The position numbers were made by a program, and so were the translations under genes. A stretch of 64,000 bases of DNA, from contig NC_085067.1 of NCBI RefSeq assembly GCF_963662255.1, forward strand, positions 1,640,428 to 1,704,427, in the 5' to 3' direction. Source of the DNA: Cinclus cinclus (lineage: Eukaryota > Chordata > Aves > Passeriformes > Cinclidae). Positions 1 through 12,519 of this stretch are shown here, one piece after another (positions within the stretch are counted from its first letter, which is position 1; each line of letters starts with the position of its first letter). Under the pieces are notes generated by a model. The model made no database searches. It saw only the letters and a program-made list of their open reading frames with translations, and had not been told where the DNA came from.

Positions 1-175
1 TGGATGGATGGATGGATCCATGGATGGATGGATCCATGGATGGATGATGGATGGATGGATGGAGGGATGGATGGATAAATGAAGGGATGATGAATGGATG
101 GATGGATGGATGGATGGATGATGGATAAATATAGGGATGGGTGGGTGGATGGATGGACGGACGGATGGACGGATA
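1..175. repeat. (TGGA)n tetranucleotide microsatellite, truncated by window edge
   Basis: Tandem TGGA/GATG units run from the first base to about 175. They are interrupted by TCCA insertions (GGATCCATGG) near the start, and become impure (GGGTGGGTGGATGGACGGACGG) towards the right end. The array starts before the window, so its true length is unknown. The 94-aa open frame inside it (Met-Asp-Gly-Trp repeats) is a product of the repeat. Confidence 0.97.
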
Positions 176-1500
176 ATGCATTTATAGTGAAGAACCAGCC
201 AGTTTCTAGCTTGCCACCTCCCCAAATCATCACCCCCAGCCGCAGCATTCTCTCCATCCCTGGGCTCTCTCTGCTCTGTTCATGGAATTGCAGCTCAAGC
301 AGCAAGAATGGGAGAGGACTAAAAGCTGCACCTTGCACAGACAGTGCCTCTGGCAATGTGCCTCTTGTACATTTATAACCTGGAATTGCAACAGGAAACG
401 CTCAGCTCCACGTTCAGCAGCAGCGTCTCCCCTCACGTGCTCTCTGCAGAAAAAAGGGGAAATTCTCCTTTCCCAGGCAAGGTTTAAACCAAAACAACCT
501 GCGTGGCTCCACAGCAGTGAGTGAGACCGGAATCAAAGTATATAAAATAGATATTTATACAGCACCAACGTTGCTCATAGTGTTTTAAAAACAATAAAGC
601 AGCAGCTTATATAGTCTCTTGCATATTGGGGACATGAAATAAAGCCAAGACAGGAGCTGGAATATCTAATTCCCTGGCTACACAGAAGAGAGAGTGATTC
701 AGGTTTACAGGGTGCCATTCAGTTTTATGACAATATCTCCTAATACAGCAGGTTTATCAATTGAGCAAAAAGGCACAACGGGGTGTGTTATTATTGGAGC
801 CTAATCTCATGCCTCGGGTGTCTTGTGTGAGGCACGGGGGCAAAAGGCCACACCACTGTGTGATTATCCAACAGCAATGCTCACTCAGGACACCGTGTCT
901 GGATTATAAAGTGGATTGGCTTAGGCTTTAAAATGAAATGTTAACATTTGTTGCTTAGGTTTCAGCCGAGGATGGATCTCCCTGCTGTGGGTGTGAAGAA
1001 TGGAGAGCACAGGCAGAGGAAAAGTGAATATCCTGCTCCGTGTCACCGGGTGTCCTCTTGGCTGCCCATGGCTTTGGGGCGCCTCCAACCCAACACCTTG
1101 GGGAAGAAAGGATCTTCCTGGGCCATAAGAAGGACCCAGGACACAGAGCTATGGACATAAACCAAGAGCACAAGTTAGCTGCCCACAGAAAGCCTCACTG
1201 AGCAGGTCCCCAGGAAATCTGGCACTCCTGGCTGAAGGATGGTGCCGAGCTTCCCTCCTGGATCCCTGCCTGGGGAGGAGCCCTGCTCAGGCCTCATCTT
1301 CCCACCCCTAACATGGACCTAACCTCACTTCCCCACAGACGTTCACGAGGTCTAAGAAGCCTCCTGAGATCCAGGACATGTCCACCATGTATTAAATGGC
1401 TCCTGTGCAAGAGCCACGGAATAAAAGACTTGTTGTTGCCCAAATGGAGTAAATTGCTGCTGAAAACAGGTCCCCTTTAGGCCAGTGGGATCTAGGGGCA
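176..1500. other. Non-coding unique DNA, no gene seen
   Basis: I see no exon, repeat family or RNA gene. The part from about 530 to 960 is AT-rich and of high complexity, with TATTTATA, CCTAATACAG and ATTATTGGAGCC type blocks. That is typical of possible conserved non-coding sequence, but conservation cannot be tested here. The rest is mixed-composition intergenic sequence with only short chance open frames. Confidence 0.5.
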
Positions 1501-1537
1501 CATGCTGCATCCCCGGAGGGAGAACAGGGCCCTACAG

Positions 1538-1730
1538 GTTTTAATTAGCACTCTTCTAGCAGCAAAGTTCCTGTCTACTGTCACTTAATTACTGTGTATC
1601 TACCCCAACAGACATTAAGCTTTCCCTATGACCTCTCGCTCTTTACACCCTTGTCATTCTCTCTCTCAGAGCCCCGTGTGACACTGGGGAAACACAGAGC
1701 AACTTCTTAATTAATTGGACTAATTAGTCT
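1538..1730. promoter_or_regulatory. Homeodomain-site cluster (candidate enhancer)
   Basis: Within about 190 bp lie TTAATTAG (1541-1548), TTAATTA (1585-1591), a TTAATTAATTGG block (about 1707-1718) and CTAATTAG (1720-1727). TAATTA is the core bound by many homeodomain proteins. Several copies in a short, otherwise complex stretch suggest a regulatory element. The motif is short and AT-rich, so chance clustering is possible. Function and target gene are unknown. Confidence 0.35.
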
Positions 1731-1760
1731 CCTGGATGGCTGGACAGCTGGACCCTATCT

Positions 1761-3780
1761 CTGCCCTGATCTCCTCGTGGAGGGAACAATCAAATCATGG
1801 TTTGTTTCTCTGGACTTGACGAAGTCCCGGCGCTGCCGTGCTCTGGTTCCCATTAACCCGACTCCCCCGGGAGCACCAGGGAGGATGAAGACGTTTTCCT
1901 TTGGCTAATGAAGTCCACAGCAAGACCAGCCTGCCGACACAGCAGCACCTGGAAGCCTCAGAAAGGGTCAAGGTTTCCTCTCAACCCCTTTCCTCTTTGT
2001 AGGGTCTGCCTTGGAGCCCTCCCCGCTGGGTCCCAGCCCCGCTCCAGAACTCTTCACACCTTCCAAAACTACCTTCAGGCCTTTTTAAACCACTGAATCA
2101 GATCTGATTTTACAAAAAGAAAAGATTGTATCTGATCCTCCTGAAGGGGTGTTTTTTCCCTTCCATGTCCACACACACATTAGCACCTGGGACCTGTCAC
2201 TGGGGCTCCCTCCCAACAAAGCACTCGCTCCTCTCCTTGCTCAATAAACTGCAGCATTTTCCATCCAGGCAAAGGTTTGGACCATGCCACAGCCACAAGA
2301 GTTAACCTGCATAGCTGGGTGTTTGATAATTCTCAGACTTTTACTGTTTCACTGCTTTTTTGCCTTTAGATATCACAGAAGTCCCTTTGATTCACAGTGG
2401 GAATATGGGGAATAATTGTTTCAGGCATTCTGCCATACATCCTGCCGTAGATCTACACACTACAAACTAGGGAGAAAAGATAAGAATATTTTCTGTTTCT
2501 GCAGAACTTCTGCAATTCTGAGTGCTGGGATTTTATTCCTGATCTGCTGGGTGTGAACTCTACCCAGAAGCAAAGATTATTATTTTTTTTTCTCCCTGTC
2601 TCTATTATTTCCTTCGGAGCCACAAGCTGCTCTCCCCAAATGACAAAAAAAAAGAAAAAAACCCAAAAAACTCAGAACAGCAAGTATCCATCTGGAGATA
2701 TATATATATATATGTATAAAAATACACTCGGTGCATTTTGGAAGCAAATTCCAAACAGCTGAAGGCTGCAGCAGGAGGGAAATGGGAGGCAGCCACGGTG
2801 GCTTGGCAGAGGAGAGGCAAAGGACCCCGTTAGCTGCAGGAGCAGCAGCAGCCACATCAAAGACAGCAATCCAGTGCTGAAACACGCACGGAGCAGGGAT
2901 GTGAAAAGAGATGGGATTCGTTCCGGGCAGCATCCAGCTCCTCGGCAGGAGTCGGGTGATTTGGTGGGAAGGAAAACGAGGAGGCAAGAAAAGCACAGAG
3001 ACAGCACGAGGTGTCCCCTCCCCTTCTGCAGCACAGCACAAAATTGTCAGAGGGGGGAATTGAAATAAATGCTGGAGAGAGTCTGGGCAGGCTTTTCCCT
3101 CTCGGGCTCTGCAGGAGCTCAGGGAACTTTCCCGAGTTTGGAAGTTGAACAGTGAGAGGAGCAGGAGGAGCTGCAGCTTCCCGAGCTGCTCAGGATCTGC
3201 AAAACGTCAATTCCATCATCCCTGGGAAAACTGGGAATCCAAACTCCCCTGGCTTGCTTTGGAGAACTTCTCCAGAACCATCACCTGGGCTCTCAGGTTA
3301 TGGACTAGACTGAAGTAAGTGGGGAAATGGAGCAAATAATATAAAGGGAAAAAGATTATTTTTCAGGAATTCATCCTTTCAGAGCATCCTACAGCAGACA
3401 GAGGTGATCAAATCTCAGGTACTTTGATCCTTAGACAAGGAAATTATTGATTATCTGATTCTACAAGTGCTGCAGGACCAGCTCAGCTTTGGTGGGAACT
3501 CTCATGTTCCTCAGCCAGGGCTTCAGGTCAGAACCAACAAGTCCCTGAATCCCTGCAAGAAAAGAAAGAGCTGAAAGTGTGCAAGGCACCACGGGGGTCT
3601 GTATTGCCCAGAATTCAGGACTCTGAACCAGCAGATCCCTGGATTTAACTGCTAGCAAGACCCACTGAGCTGGTCCAGCCTGGCCTCACACCCAGGAATT
3701 TCCCAGACTCGTTTCCAGTGGCTCATTCACAACTTTGTTCTTTTCCCCCAATAAATGGCATTTTGTTTTATAAAGACATT
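1761..3780. other. Non-coding unique DNA
   Basis: No coding exon or known element was recognised. A short (AT)8 run lies at about 2698-2713. The sequence before it (2580-2690) is T-rich then A-rich. On the minus strand this region gives overlapping open frames up to 153 aa (2580-3041), but they run through homopolymers and show no domain. Confidence 0.5.
2698..2713. repeat. (AT)8 dinucleotide run
   Basis: Eight alternating AT units, followed by GTATAAAAATAC. Confidence 0.9.
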
Positions 3781-4100
3781 CAGCCTGTATTTATAAGTCT
3801 TGTGAGTGATGGAGCATCTACCATGTCCCCTGGCAATTTTCTCCAATGGTTAATTACTGTGACTGTCAAAACACACACTTCAATTCTCATTTGAATTTCT
3901 CTGCCATCAGTTCCCAACCACAGAACCTCGCTGTATATTTTATTTTTTCTCTTGTTCAGCTTTAGAGTCTTTTACTGTCGCTTATCCTTCCCTGAGTTGG
4001 TATTTGTAGATTATGACCACATTGTCTTTTAACCTTTTCCCACGTAAAGATTGGTTTGAACTCCTTGGCACCTGATACAAGATTATCCTAACGCACTCCT
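3781..4100 (-). mobile_element. Old CR1-type LINE fragment, antisense
   Basis: Read on the + strand, this stretch follows the antisense of an ancient CR1/L3-like LINE 3' region, in order. The blocks are GGAGCATCTACCATGTCCCC, a 'CAATTTTCTCCAATGGTTAA' block, 'CTCATTTGAATTTCTCTGCC', 'GGTATTTGTAGATTATGACC', then 'TTTTAACCTTTTCCCACG' and 'TTGAACTCCTTGGCACC'. I recognised the family from memory of its consensus. The copy is clearly more diverged than the other CR1 pieces here. It is 5' and 3' truncated and not coding. Its borders are approximate. Confidence 0.75.
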
Positions 4101-7100
4101 GCACTGCCGAGGGGAGGGACAGGGACTGCAGGATGTACAGATATAAAAAAGGCAATCAAGCCCTGAAAAGTGACCTGTGCAACTCCCTCACCATATCCAC
4201 GCTGCCTTTTTGCCCATTGCCTGAACCACGGGCATTTAAACACGCAGAGGACGAGAGCTCAGAAGGCAAAGACATCCAAACACCCCCAGCAGTTTCACTG
4301 CTGGTCACACCAGTGGGCTCAGTGAGGCCCCTTTGCACTGCCCACAAAGCACCCCCAGTATGGCACAAGCCCTTTCCCAGTCACTCCCAGTGCCCCCAGC
4401 TCCCATTCTCACTCTGGAGGTAGAGGAGAGCCTGAACGTGCCCCCCACCCCCAGCAGAATCTGGTCCCTCCTGCTGATCCCAGGGAGCAGCTTCCAATTC
4501 ACTGGCAAAGCACCAACTATTACCTTTTTAACTCGTGCATTTTCAATACATACAAAGAACATGTACAACAAGGTTTTGCTGTGGTCAATAATCCCTGAAA
4601 TGATGTTTTCAACAAACCTCATTTCAAGTCTAGATCTGGAGTAGAGAAGTGATTGGATGAAAGGCCATTATATGACTGCTGTAATTTATTCTGCAGAGAG
4701 CTAAAACCACCAATTATCTGACATGAATGACACCACTTCTTTTTCTCACCAACACAAAGGTGCACAGTATCTATTTTCCGAGATCTAATTTAAATTTTAA
4801 AAAACCTCCTGTGTTTAAATAAAAGGTGGTGGATACAAACCAGCTCGAGTCAGAAACACAGAGCAAGAGTGAGAAATCTCAGCTGAGGCAGGAGCTGCAT
4901 CCCTTGGAGCCTGGGTTCCACTCAGGATCCTCGGGAAGCAGCTGTGGCTGCATCAGCTCTGTTTACAGCAGCAGGCCTGGGAGGAGTGTGGGGTTTATTA
5001 CTTTGCATTGGGGCTCTAAAGAGGGGGGGAGGTTTGTTTTTCCCACAAGCTAAAAGGATCCGTGTTTTGGGACGGGGAGTTTGGCTGGCAGGGACATACC
5101 CCACATTGGCCTGACTGAGTTTTTTACCTGGTGCTTTGGAAGGTGCAGCAGCCAGGTGCCTTCAGTAGGTTCTAAAGCCAACAAAAAAAAGCCCAGCAAA
5201 GCGTCTGCACGAAATCAGAAATGCTTATTTAAGGGGCAGCACCCTCTGCTGTGCTCCCCATCCACGACACCTTTCTCTGGCTGAGGAAACCGGTGACCCA
5301 CTTGCTGGACCAAATTAATTAAATCCCATTTGCTCATTAACACCGACGAGCGAGCTTATTTTAGAAGTGCAATTATTTCCAGTCCTCCTCTCCTCCAGAA
5401 AGACCCTGGCACCCGGTAACCACTCGTGTGGTGCCCCTGAGGCTGCCCAGGGTGCTGAGGCTCCAGGAGAAGTTGTGTAGCACCAGCTGGAGCCCAAGCA
5501 GTGGCCAAGGGTCCCTGGGAGGGAGCTCAGTGATGCCTCAGTGTTAATTTACTGCAGGGAAAGGCTACTGCTGCTGTAAGCAGGGCAACACCTTTAAACT
5601 GACAAATGTGAGTGACACAAGTGACAACGTCTTGCCAGTTTGCTGCAAAGGGATGGAGAGGAGCAGCCTGGATCATAAAACACTGGCTTTAATCTTCCAC
5701 CACAAAAAAAAAAAAAAATACACAAGCAAGAGCAAGAAGATAAATATAATTACAATATTCTGAAAAGCTTTTTACATATGTGGATCTGTCTCAAATATTC
5801 ACCTGGGGAATGGCAATGGCTCTGTTCTAGGGAAGGTGGGAACCCTCAGCTCTGAGCAGGCAAATCCAAATCCTCACTTCAACCAGAGCATTGTCAGATG
5901 GTTTGAAGGGGACAAACTGGCAGGAGACTGAGGTTTACCCCTCTCATGTTTGATTTTGTGTTGGTTCCTGGGGCTTGGTATAAGACAGGGAGTGAAGGGT
6001 GCAGGGCCCCTCTGTACCAAATTCAAATTCTGAGTATCCTGGCAGGAGGGCCCAGGGCAGCAGGGGCACAGGAGCCTGGACATCCCTCCCTGGCTCTCAG
6101 CACATTCCGAGGATCCCGCTGACCCGCTCACCAGCAAATAACAGAAATTAATGTCTGATCTGGCATTTGAAAACCTCTGAATGAAATGACAGGATCATAA
6201 ATCCACGATGCTCCTTTGAAATGTCATTAGCATTGCCAGTGCTTCAGGTCAAGCCTGAGCCCGAAACCATAAACAATCCCAAGGAAAACAGAAGTGCTCT
6301 GAGGTGAGAAAACCACCCTTTCTGGGATAGGGACCTACAGCTTTCTAAACCAGTTTGAACTTATTGCAGCAACTCCTATTTATCTTCAACAACGACTCCA
6401 TAAACTCCAATTCCGGGGCTAAAATGAAGGCAAACGCTTTTTCTGGAGTGCCTCATTCATTTGATTCGATTCATCAGGGTTTTGTGGCTGGAAGGGGAGC
6501 GGAGCCCTGGAGGGATGGGCAGTGAGATGGCTCCGAGCTGTCACTCCCTCCTCCCGATGTTTTACAGCCACTGCTGCTGCTGGAGGTGGTTTCTGCTTTT
6601 CCTATCACGGTGACATCTGAGTGCCGCTTTCAATGAGGCCAAATGGCCAAGTTCTAGCGGGCTTTGGACACCGGGAATTAATCAAAGTTCAACGTTTATG
6701 TCCCGTGCTCATTCATCAGCAGGAACAGCCAACACCACTCCAAGGGAGGACACCTGGCTTTTCCTGGTGGTTTGCTTTCCCAGCTCTGCAGAACGGGGGA
6801 AGTTTGGTCACAGAGAGCCGGTTTGGATCAGCACAGCTGGTCCTGCTTAGCATAAACCCCTCAAATTCCCTGTCTGATCTCGGGCATGTCACCAAGCTGC
6901 CTGGGAGCCAGTTGATCAGCTGGAAGGAGGGATGTGTGACACGCAGAGCTGTGTCTGCCGAGTTAAATGCTGGTTATTTTAACCCTTTCCTAGGGTTAGC
7001 CACAGGGCTGGGAGCTGAGCCATCTACCTTGGGATTGTTGGCATCCCTCTTTGCCAGGATAAACCTTGAACACTTCCACTTTACCTTTACCCTACGTGCT
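4101..7100. other. Non-coding unique DNA
   Basis: No gene, exon or repeat family was recognised. An A-run lies near 5703-5718. AAATTAATTAAAT at about 5312-5324 and ATTAATCA directly joined to ATCAAAG (6677-6687) are homeodomain- and TCF/LEF-like motifs. Composition varies from AT-rich (4640-4820, 6130-6470) to GC-rich (5400-5560). The 182-aa open frame at 6621-7169 has no domain and ends in the AAAC microsatellite, so I treat it as chance. Confidence 0.5.
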
Positions 7101-7103
7101 TTC

Positions 7104-7140
7104 AAAAAAACAAACAAACAAACAAACAAACAAAAAAAAA
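7104..7140. repeat. (CAAA)n microsatellite with A-rich flanks
   Basis: About six CAAA units flanked by A7 on the left and A9 on the right. On the minus strand it encodes the poly-Phe/Val/Cys-Leu tail seen in overlapping chance frames. Confidence 0.95.
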
Positions 7141-7199
7141 CCGCAGCGGGGGTGATGATGCAAGAATAGGCACAGTGAGAAGGTAACTTTTTTTCTGGA

Positions 7200-7780
7200 A
7201 GCTTTTCAACAGACAAGATTTGACGGGTTTGGGATTGCAGCTGCCGGGGAAGTGCAGGAGGAGAGGGGACAGCAAGAGGGGTGGGAGGTTCCTGCAGCTC
7301 CGCTTCTCCTCTCCCCGCTGCGGGCAGGAGACAAAAGCGAGGGATGCTCCGAGCACTCCAAGGATGCTCGCGGCTCCCTGGCGCACACGCTCCGTGCGCT
7401 GCTGATCCGAACCATATTGTCCTGGAGTTCCAGGAGCGCAGGGAAGGCGCTGCCAAGGAGGCAGGGACAAGTCTCGGCTGTCCCGGTGCTGCCAAAGCAA
7501 AGCCCCGTGCCAGGCGCCAGCGTTCTGCACCCACGGAAAGAAAATAGGGCGAACAGCGCCGGGAGTGAACCCTGGAAGCCTTGAGAGATTTAACTCATTA
7601 AACGCGCCGAGCGTGATGGAGATGTTACCCAGCCCCCGGTAAAGAGGGCTAGGAAGGAGCTGGGCTCGGTGTTGAAGTGGCCGCTATTGAGATGTTTGAA
7701 GGAGGGCGAGTGGGAGAGTTTGCGTGGACAAGTGCAGGGGAGAGGGAGAGAGCGCGCACAAGCAGGAGGAAAAAATATTA
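7200..7780. other. GC-rich, moderately CpG-containing patch
   Basis: This 580-bp stretch is GC-rich with scattered CpGs (AACGCGCCGAGCG near 7600, GAGAGCGCGCAC near 7750). Overlapping open frames on both strands reach 186 aa. They share no domain and look like GC-driven openness. It could be an unmethylated regulatory patch, but no promoter, TATA box or splice pattern was found. Confidence 0.35.
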
Positions 7781-8812
7781 CATGAAGAAAAGAACCAATT
7801 AAAGGGGGAACAGGGACCCTTCAGAACGATTGGCTCTGTCTAAAGCGGGGAACTGGAGCATTTAACCTTTTGTTTGTGTTTCACCCAAACGTTGCCTCGC
7901 TCTCCGCTGGGGTCACAACCCGGTCACAGCCACAGCCCCTCCCGGGTGCTGTAAATCACCGGGGCTGTGCCCCTTCCACCCCTGGGAACGCTACCGGGAT
8001 GGCAAGCAGGCACAAATGGCATTGTGGTGGCACTGGCTGCCGTTTGCCCCTGAGGAACTGGGAGAAATCCCGAGCAGAGCAGAGCAGAGCAGAGCAGGGG
8101 GGATTTCGCAGCGGCCCGGGCACTTCTCCATCACTGGGAGCACGGCTGAGGTTACGGCAGATTTACAACAGGACGGATCCACCCCAGGATCACACCCTGG
8201 GAGCAAAGATGGCACTTCGGAATTTTGATTTTAAATGCAGGTTTAGTTGTATTTGCACAGTTGTGCTGGGGTGCAGAAATAATCCAGTATATGTGCCCTA
8301 AATCCTGTGTATTGATTGTCCCATCCAGACTGGAGGTGCTCATTCCTCAGGCTGCTTCAAGGGGCTGTCCTGATGGGATACAGCCAGAAGAAAGACTGGA
8401 ATCATTTATGTAATGAATAAATAAAAAGGTTTTCCTGCGAGCAAGAATTTTTCAAACAAAGTAAAGTTAATTTAGTCCATCTCCCCACTTCTCAAAGAAA
8501 AAGAGAATCCAAAATAGTCATATAGTTTTGTGAAATGGATCAGGCAGAGGGCATTTTTGTCACTTACATTTTGAAAATTGAGACTGATTTATAATGAACC
8601 AAATTTCTCCCTTCTGCCCATGTTGCTGATAAAAATATATAACTTTTGGAAGCCTGCTAGGAGGGAAGGAGTTATCACCTCCTTGGCAGTAGGCTAAACA
8701 AATGCTGAGAGGCAGGAAGGGAGAGGTTCCTGCTCCATCCATCCACATGGAGCTCAGCTGATTTACCTGGACCAAAGGAATTGTCTCACTCCCTCTCTCC
8801 AGACTCAAGCCC
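7781..8812. other. Non-coding unique DNA
   Basis: Apart from the AGAGC run at 8072-8097, nothing was recognised. The segment from about 8220 to 8640 is AT-rich and complex. Confidence 0.5.
8072..8097. repeat. (GAGCA)5 pentanucleotide run
   Basis: Five tandem GAGCA units. A similar AGCAA/AGAGC run occurs at 23872-23899. Confidence 0.93.
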
Positions 8813-8813
8813 T

Positions 8814-8856
<43 letters not shown>

Positions 8857-8858
8857 TT
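8813..8858. repeat. (TTTA)11.5 microsatellite
   Basis: Eleven and a half perfect TTTA units. The purity suggests it is young and probably length-polymorphic. In one frame it encodes the LFIYLFIYLF run of a 185-aa chance frame (8781-9338). Confidence 0.98.
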
Positions 8859-9563
8859 CCCCACACTGGAACCCTGAGTGCCAGCACAGCAAAGCTCCCA
8901 CACCCCAAAAATACTGCAGGCTGTCCTCTGGTGCCACAGCACCAGCCTGACCCTTGGAAGTGCACTCTGAAACATTCTGTCCTTCACCCTCGGGGCAGGA
9001 ACAAAGTGTGTCACCCCGTCCCCTGTCCCCAGGTCACGCTGTGCCACACTCACACGCTGCATTTGGGACACCCACACGTCCCAAAGTCATGTACAAACTC
9101 TTTTCATGCCCAGCTGGAGCACAGGCACACAGACACCATCTCTGCTGTTCTTCCTCACTGCGTGTCCTTCACCCGTATCAGAAGCGCTGGTTCTCTTCCC
9201 CCAGCCCATCATTTGTGTATTAACTCTCCATTAGCTCAGAGCTGGCCCAATTTCTGGGCCCCCCTGCTGCAAGGCGTTAATGGAGGATTTGCAGCAGCAA
9301 AGCGAAACGGCCTCTTTGCCCAAGAGGCTTTCACTTAAACATAAAGCCAGAGCAGAAATCCAGCAGGCACTGCTGCCCCCGTCCCTCTGCCACCTGCAAA
9401 GTGGAGGAGAGAGGCAGGGAAGGGCAGCCTGGGGTTCCTGTGACACCACTGTTCTCTGCCCCCACACGTTCCCACTGCTTTCACTTTCACAGCCCCGAGC
9501 AAACAAAATAAAGCAAAAAATAAAGCAGGCACAGCACGGCCTCCAGAAACGCATCCCTGAATT
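8859..9563. other. Non-coding unique DNA
   Basis: GC-moderate sequence rich in CAC/CCC blocks. No family or gene was recognised. Confidence 0.5.
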
Positions 9564-9760
9564 TCACAGGATCCCAGAATGGCTGGGTTGGAAAGGACCT
9601 TAAAGCCTATCCAGTGCCATGGCAGGGACACCTCCCACCGTCCCAGGCTGCTCCAAGCCCTGTCCAGCCTGGCCTGGGACACTGCCAGGGCTGGGGCAGC
9701 CACAGCTGATGTGACCAGGAGCCCTGGGCAGAGCAGGACCCTCTGCCACCCCCGCTGCTC
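9564..9760 (-). mobile_element. CR1 LINE 3' end, antisense
   Basis: It begins TCACAGGATCCCAGAATGG, then CTGGGTTGGAAAGGACC, then the block GCCATGGCAGGGACACCTCC, then CTCCAAGCCCTGTCCAGCCTGG and GGGGCAGCCACAGC. This is the reverse complement of the avian CR1 3' untranslated end, a 5'-truncated copy of the usual type. The right border is fuzzy because the sequence beyond 9715 is diverged. The good match and CCCAGG...CTGCTCC subtype suggest a neoavian/passerine lineage copy. Confidence 0.93.
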
Positions 9761-12519
9761 CATTTCTCTTTGCTGACATCCTTGTGCTAAACCTCCTCCC
9801 CGCAGCCAGAGAGACACCAGGCACCTCTTGGAGACCAAGGGAATAATGCAATTTCCAGTATCAGCCAAAGCCAAATGAAGTGGAAAGCAGAGCCAAGCAC
9901 AGGGCTGTGCTCTCAGACAGAGGGAGGGGGCTCTGCTGGTTCCAAACATCCAGAAAAAACCAACCCAGAGGTCCTGGTTCAACATCACACGTTAAACGTG
10001 GCTCGAGTTCTGTTCCCGCAGATTCCTCACTCAGGAAAAAGAGACAGCCCACCCTAAACATTGCTAATGTGCATTGCTAACTGCACACTGCACCTCCAAT
10101 CATTTGTATGACAGAGAAGGAACCTAATCCCGAATCTGAAAAACTATGTGATGGAGGATTTACAGTATTAGAAGGCAAACAGTGGCAGGTGTAATTAGGA
10201 GAAAAATTTGTCATGCTCTTGACTCTAGGAGAGAATGAAAGGTCTGGAATAGCAATCTCCCAAGTGTTTACCCAATGTGAGCGCACACAAGATGGAAAGC
10301 ACATTTCCAACCACGGACAGATTAATATTTGATGCCAGAAAGAGAAATGCACGCTGTTCATGTTTATTTAGGATATTGTGAAATACAGTGAAATTTGCAA
10401 TTTTATTGGATTCAGGGGTTCTGTGTTTTTGAAAAGTCCTAAGCTACTGTATGTTGGATAAGAAGCACATATGTTAGGAGTTTAGACATGCCAGCTGCAA
10501 GGAATGAAAGGGCTTCCCCTCCCCCTGATTTTAAAGAAGAAGGAAGAAAAAAAAAAAAAAGAGATATAAAAAGATTAGCCGCAGGATAAACTGGGAAAAC
10601 TCCACTGAGCTTTCTGTGTCTCTTAATACTAATTTTAGTGGCTAGAACTGACACAAAGGAAAATTATATCTGGGTTACTTTGTCAGACACTGCAACTCTG
10701 AGACTCTGTGGTATTAAAGCAACACTCTCACCTAAGGGGCTGTGGTGGGACCCATCCTGGGGTGCTTTGCTGTGCCCAGTGAGGGTGGATTTCAGGGACA
10801 GGGGGCCAGGATCCCCTCCTTGTCCTGGGAGGATTTCCTGCACTTCAGGCACTTCCAGATCTTTACTGTGTTAGGACACAGACAGCCAGTGCAGGTGCAC
10901 CTTTGGCAAGTTCTGCCAAAGGAACAGAGATTTGCCAAACAGATTTCCAGAAAGATGACAACAAAAAAATCAGCAGTGCAGGGTGGGAACGGGGTGGGAT
11001 TCTCTTTTGTCATCACCTGTGTACCCTGCTCTTCCACAGCCTGGGGACCAAAATCCCTGCCCACAAACCCCAACAGCTCCCCTGCTCTTTGGACACCTCA
11101 AAGCCCTTCCAGGAATGATTATTTTTTTTCCTCCAGAAGTTAAAAGTTAAATCATAACACAAAGAAAAACATCAAAGAAAATTATATGGATGTGTATAAA
11201 CCACGTACAAAGCCTTGTGCACATCACCACCCTTCTGACCCTCATTCTGAGTGGGTTTTCACCCACTTCCCCCCCTCCAGCTCAGGCTCTGGCAAAGCAA
11301 ACCCTGTTTTTTGGAGAGTTTGACTGTCCTAGTCCAGGGGTGCAACCTGATTTCAGCACGAGTGGCACAGGTTGGGCTGGAAAAGCAGCGTTGGTTTTTG
11401 CAGCTCATCCCTGTGCCTGGAGGCAGCTCCTGCAGGCTCACAGCACGTCCCTGTGTCACTGGAGACTGCTGTCCCCGGGTCTGCACTGGCTTTGACCCCA
11501 GAGACACAGCCTAAGCTTTCCTAGAGGGTTCCCCAAAATCCCAGCCAGGATGGAGGTGACAAAAGGAAATGGGGGATATTCTGGGTGAGGAAGAAGGAGG
11601 TTGATACTTTGCTTCTCTCATTCCTCTGGCTGGCTGTGAGCCCCAGAAAAGGGATGTATTGTGCTCCTACACATCATTGGGCAGGGGAGGAGGTGTGAGA
11701 CCGCTTCCATATTCCCCAGATGGGGAAGGAGGATGGGGAGATCCTCCTCTCCCTCTCGGGGTACCCACAGTGATCCCTCGCTCAGGGGGAGACGGGCTGC
11801 AGCAGCAGCCACTGAGTCTGTGCTGGAGAAAGCACTGGGACAGCAGGAAGGGCACGGAGAGAGACAGGAATAAAGGGAAAAATACACTGAGAGAGGCAAA
11901 ACGTGCCGAGGAAAGAGATCTGTGCAGAAACAGCAAGGGGAGAGTAACTGGTGCAAGTAATAAATAAAGCAGGTTAATGAGGAGGCTGAGGAGAGGCAGG
12001 AAATGTTCTCAGTGGAGTGCAGGGTGGGGAGGGCACAGCAAGGAGGGGAAGGCTCCCCAGCACCTCCAGCCATCCCTGCTCCCTGCCACTAACAGTGGGA
12101 AGTGGCCACGAGGCACAGGGGCTGTGCCACCCCAGCCACAGCAGACGTCCCAAACTGGGGACACCAGGAGCTGGCCATTCCCCAGCTCTTGGGACAGCTG
12201 GAATAGGAGCAAAGCTGGTCAGTGAAGGCAGAGCTGCTGAGATGAGCAATGGGGAGAGCAAGAGGCACAAGGTGGAGCATGCCAGGATTTCTGCCCTGAG
12301 CCCTGAAGTGTGGCTAAAACGCTCTCTGAACTTCAGGAATTCAAAATACCCTGACTGCCAGGGAGGATTCTGCCCTCTGCGAGCGTGCCTCACGTGCACA
12401 AGCCTCAAATCCATTTCTATAAAGCCCCAAAAAATCACATTCTACAGAACCATGCACACGCACTGGAGCCTCCTCAGAGGTTTGCACGAGACAGACTTTG
12501 CCATGAACCCTCTGCAGCT
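9761..12519. other. Non-coding unique DNA
   Basis: No gene was recognised. The part from about 10090 to 10460 is AT-rich, repeat-free and of high complexity, so it is a possible conserved element. An A-rich run occurs at about 10546-10561. The part from 11640 to 12300 is purine-rich (GGAGG/GAGAG) with overlapping chance frames up to 171 aa. Confidence 0.5.

Noticed and set aside
7476..7493. CTGTCCCGGTGCTGCC, resembling a REST/NRSF site
   Set aside because: The two halves are one base closer than the canonical spacing and the end base is wrong.
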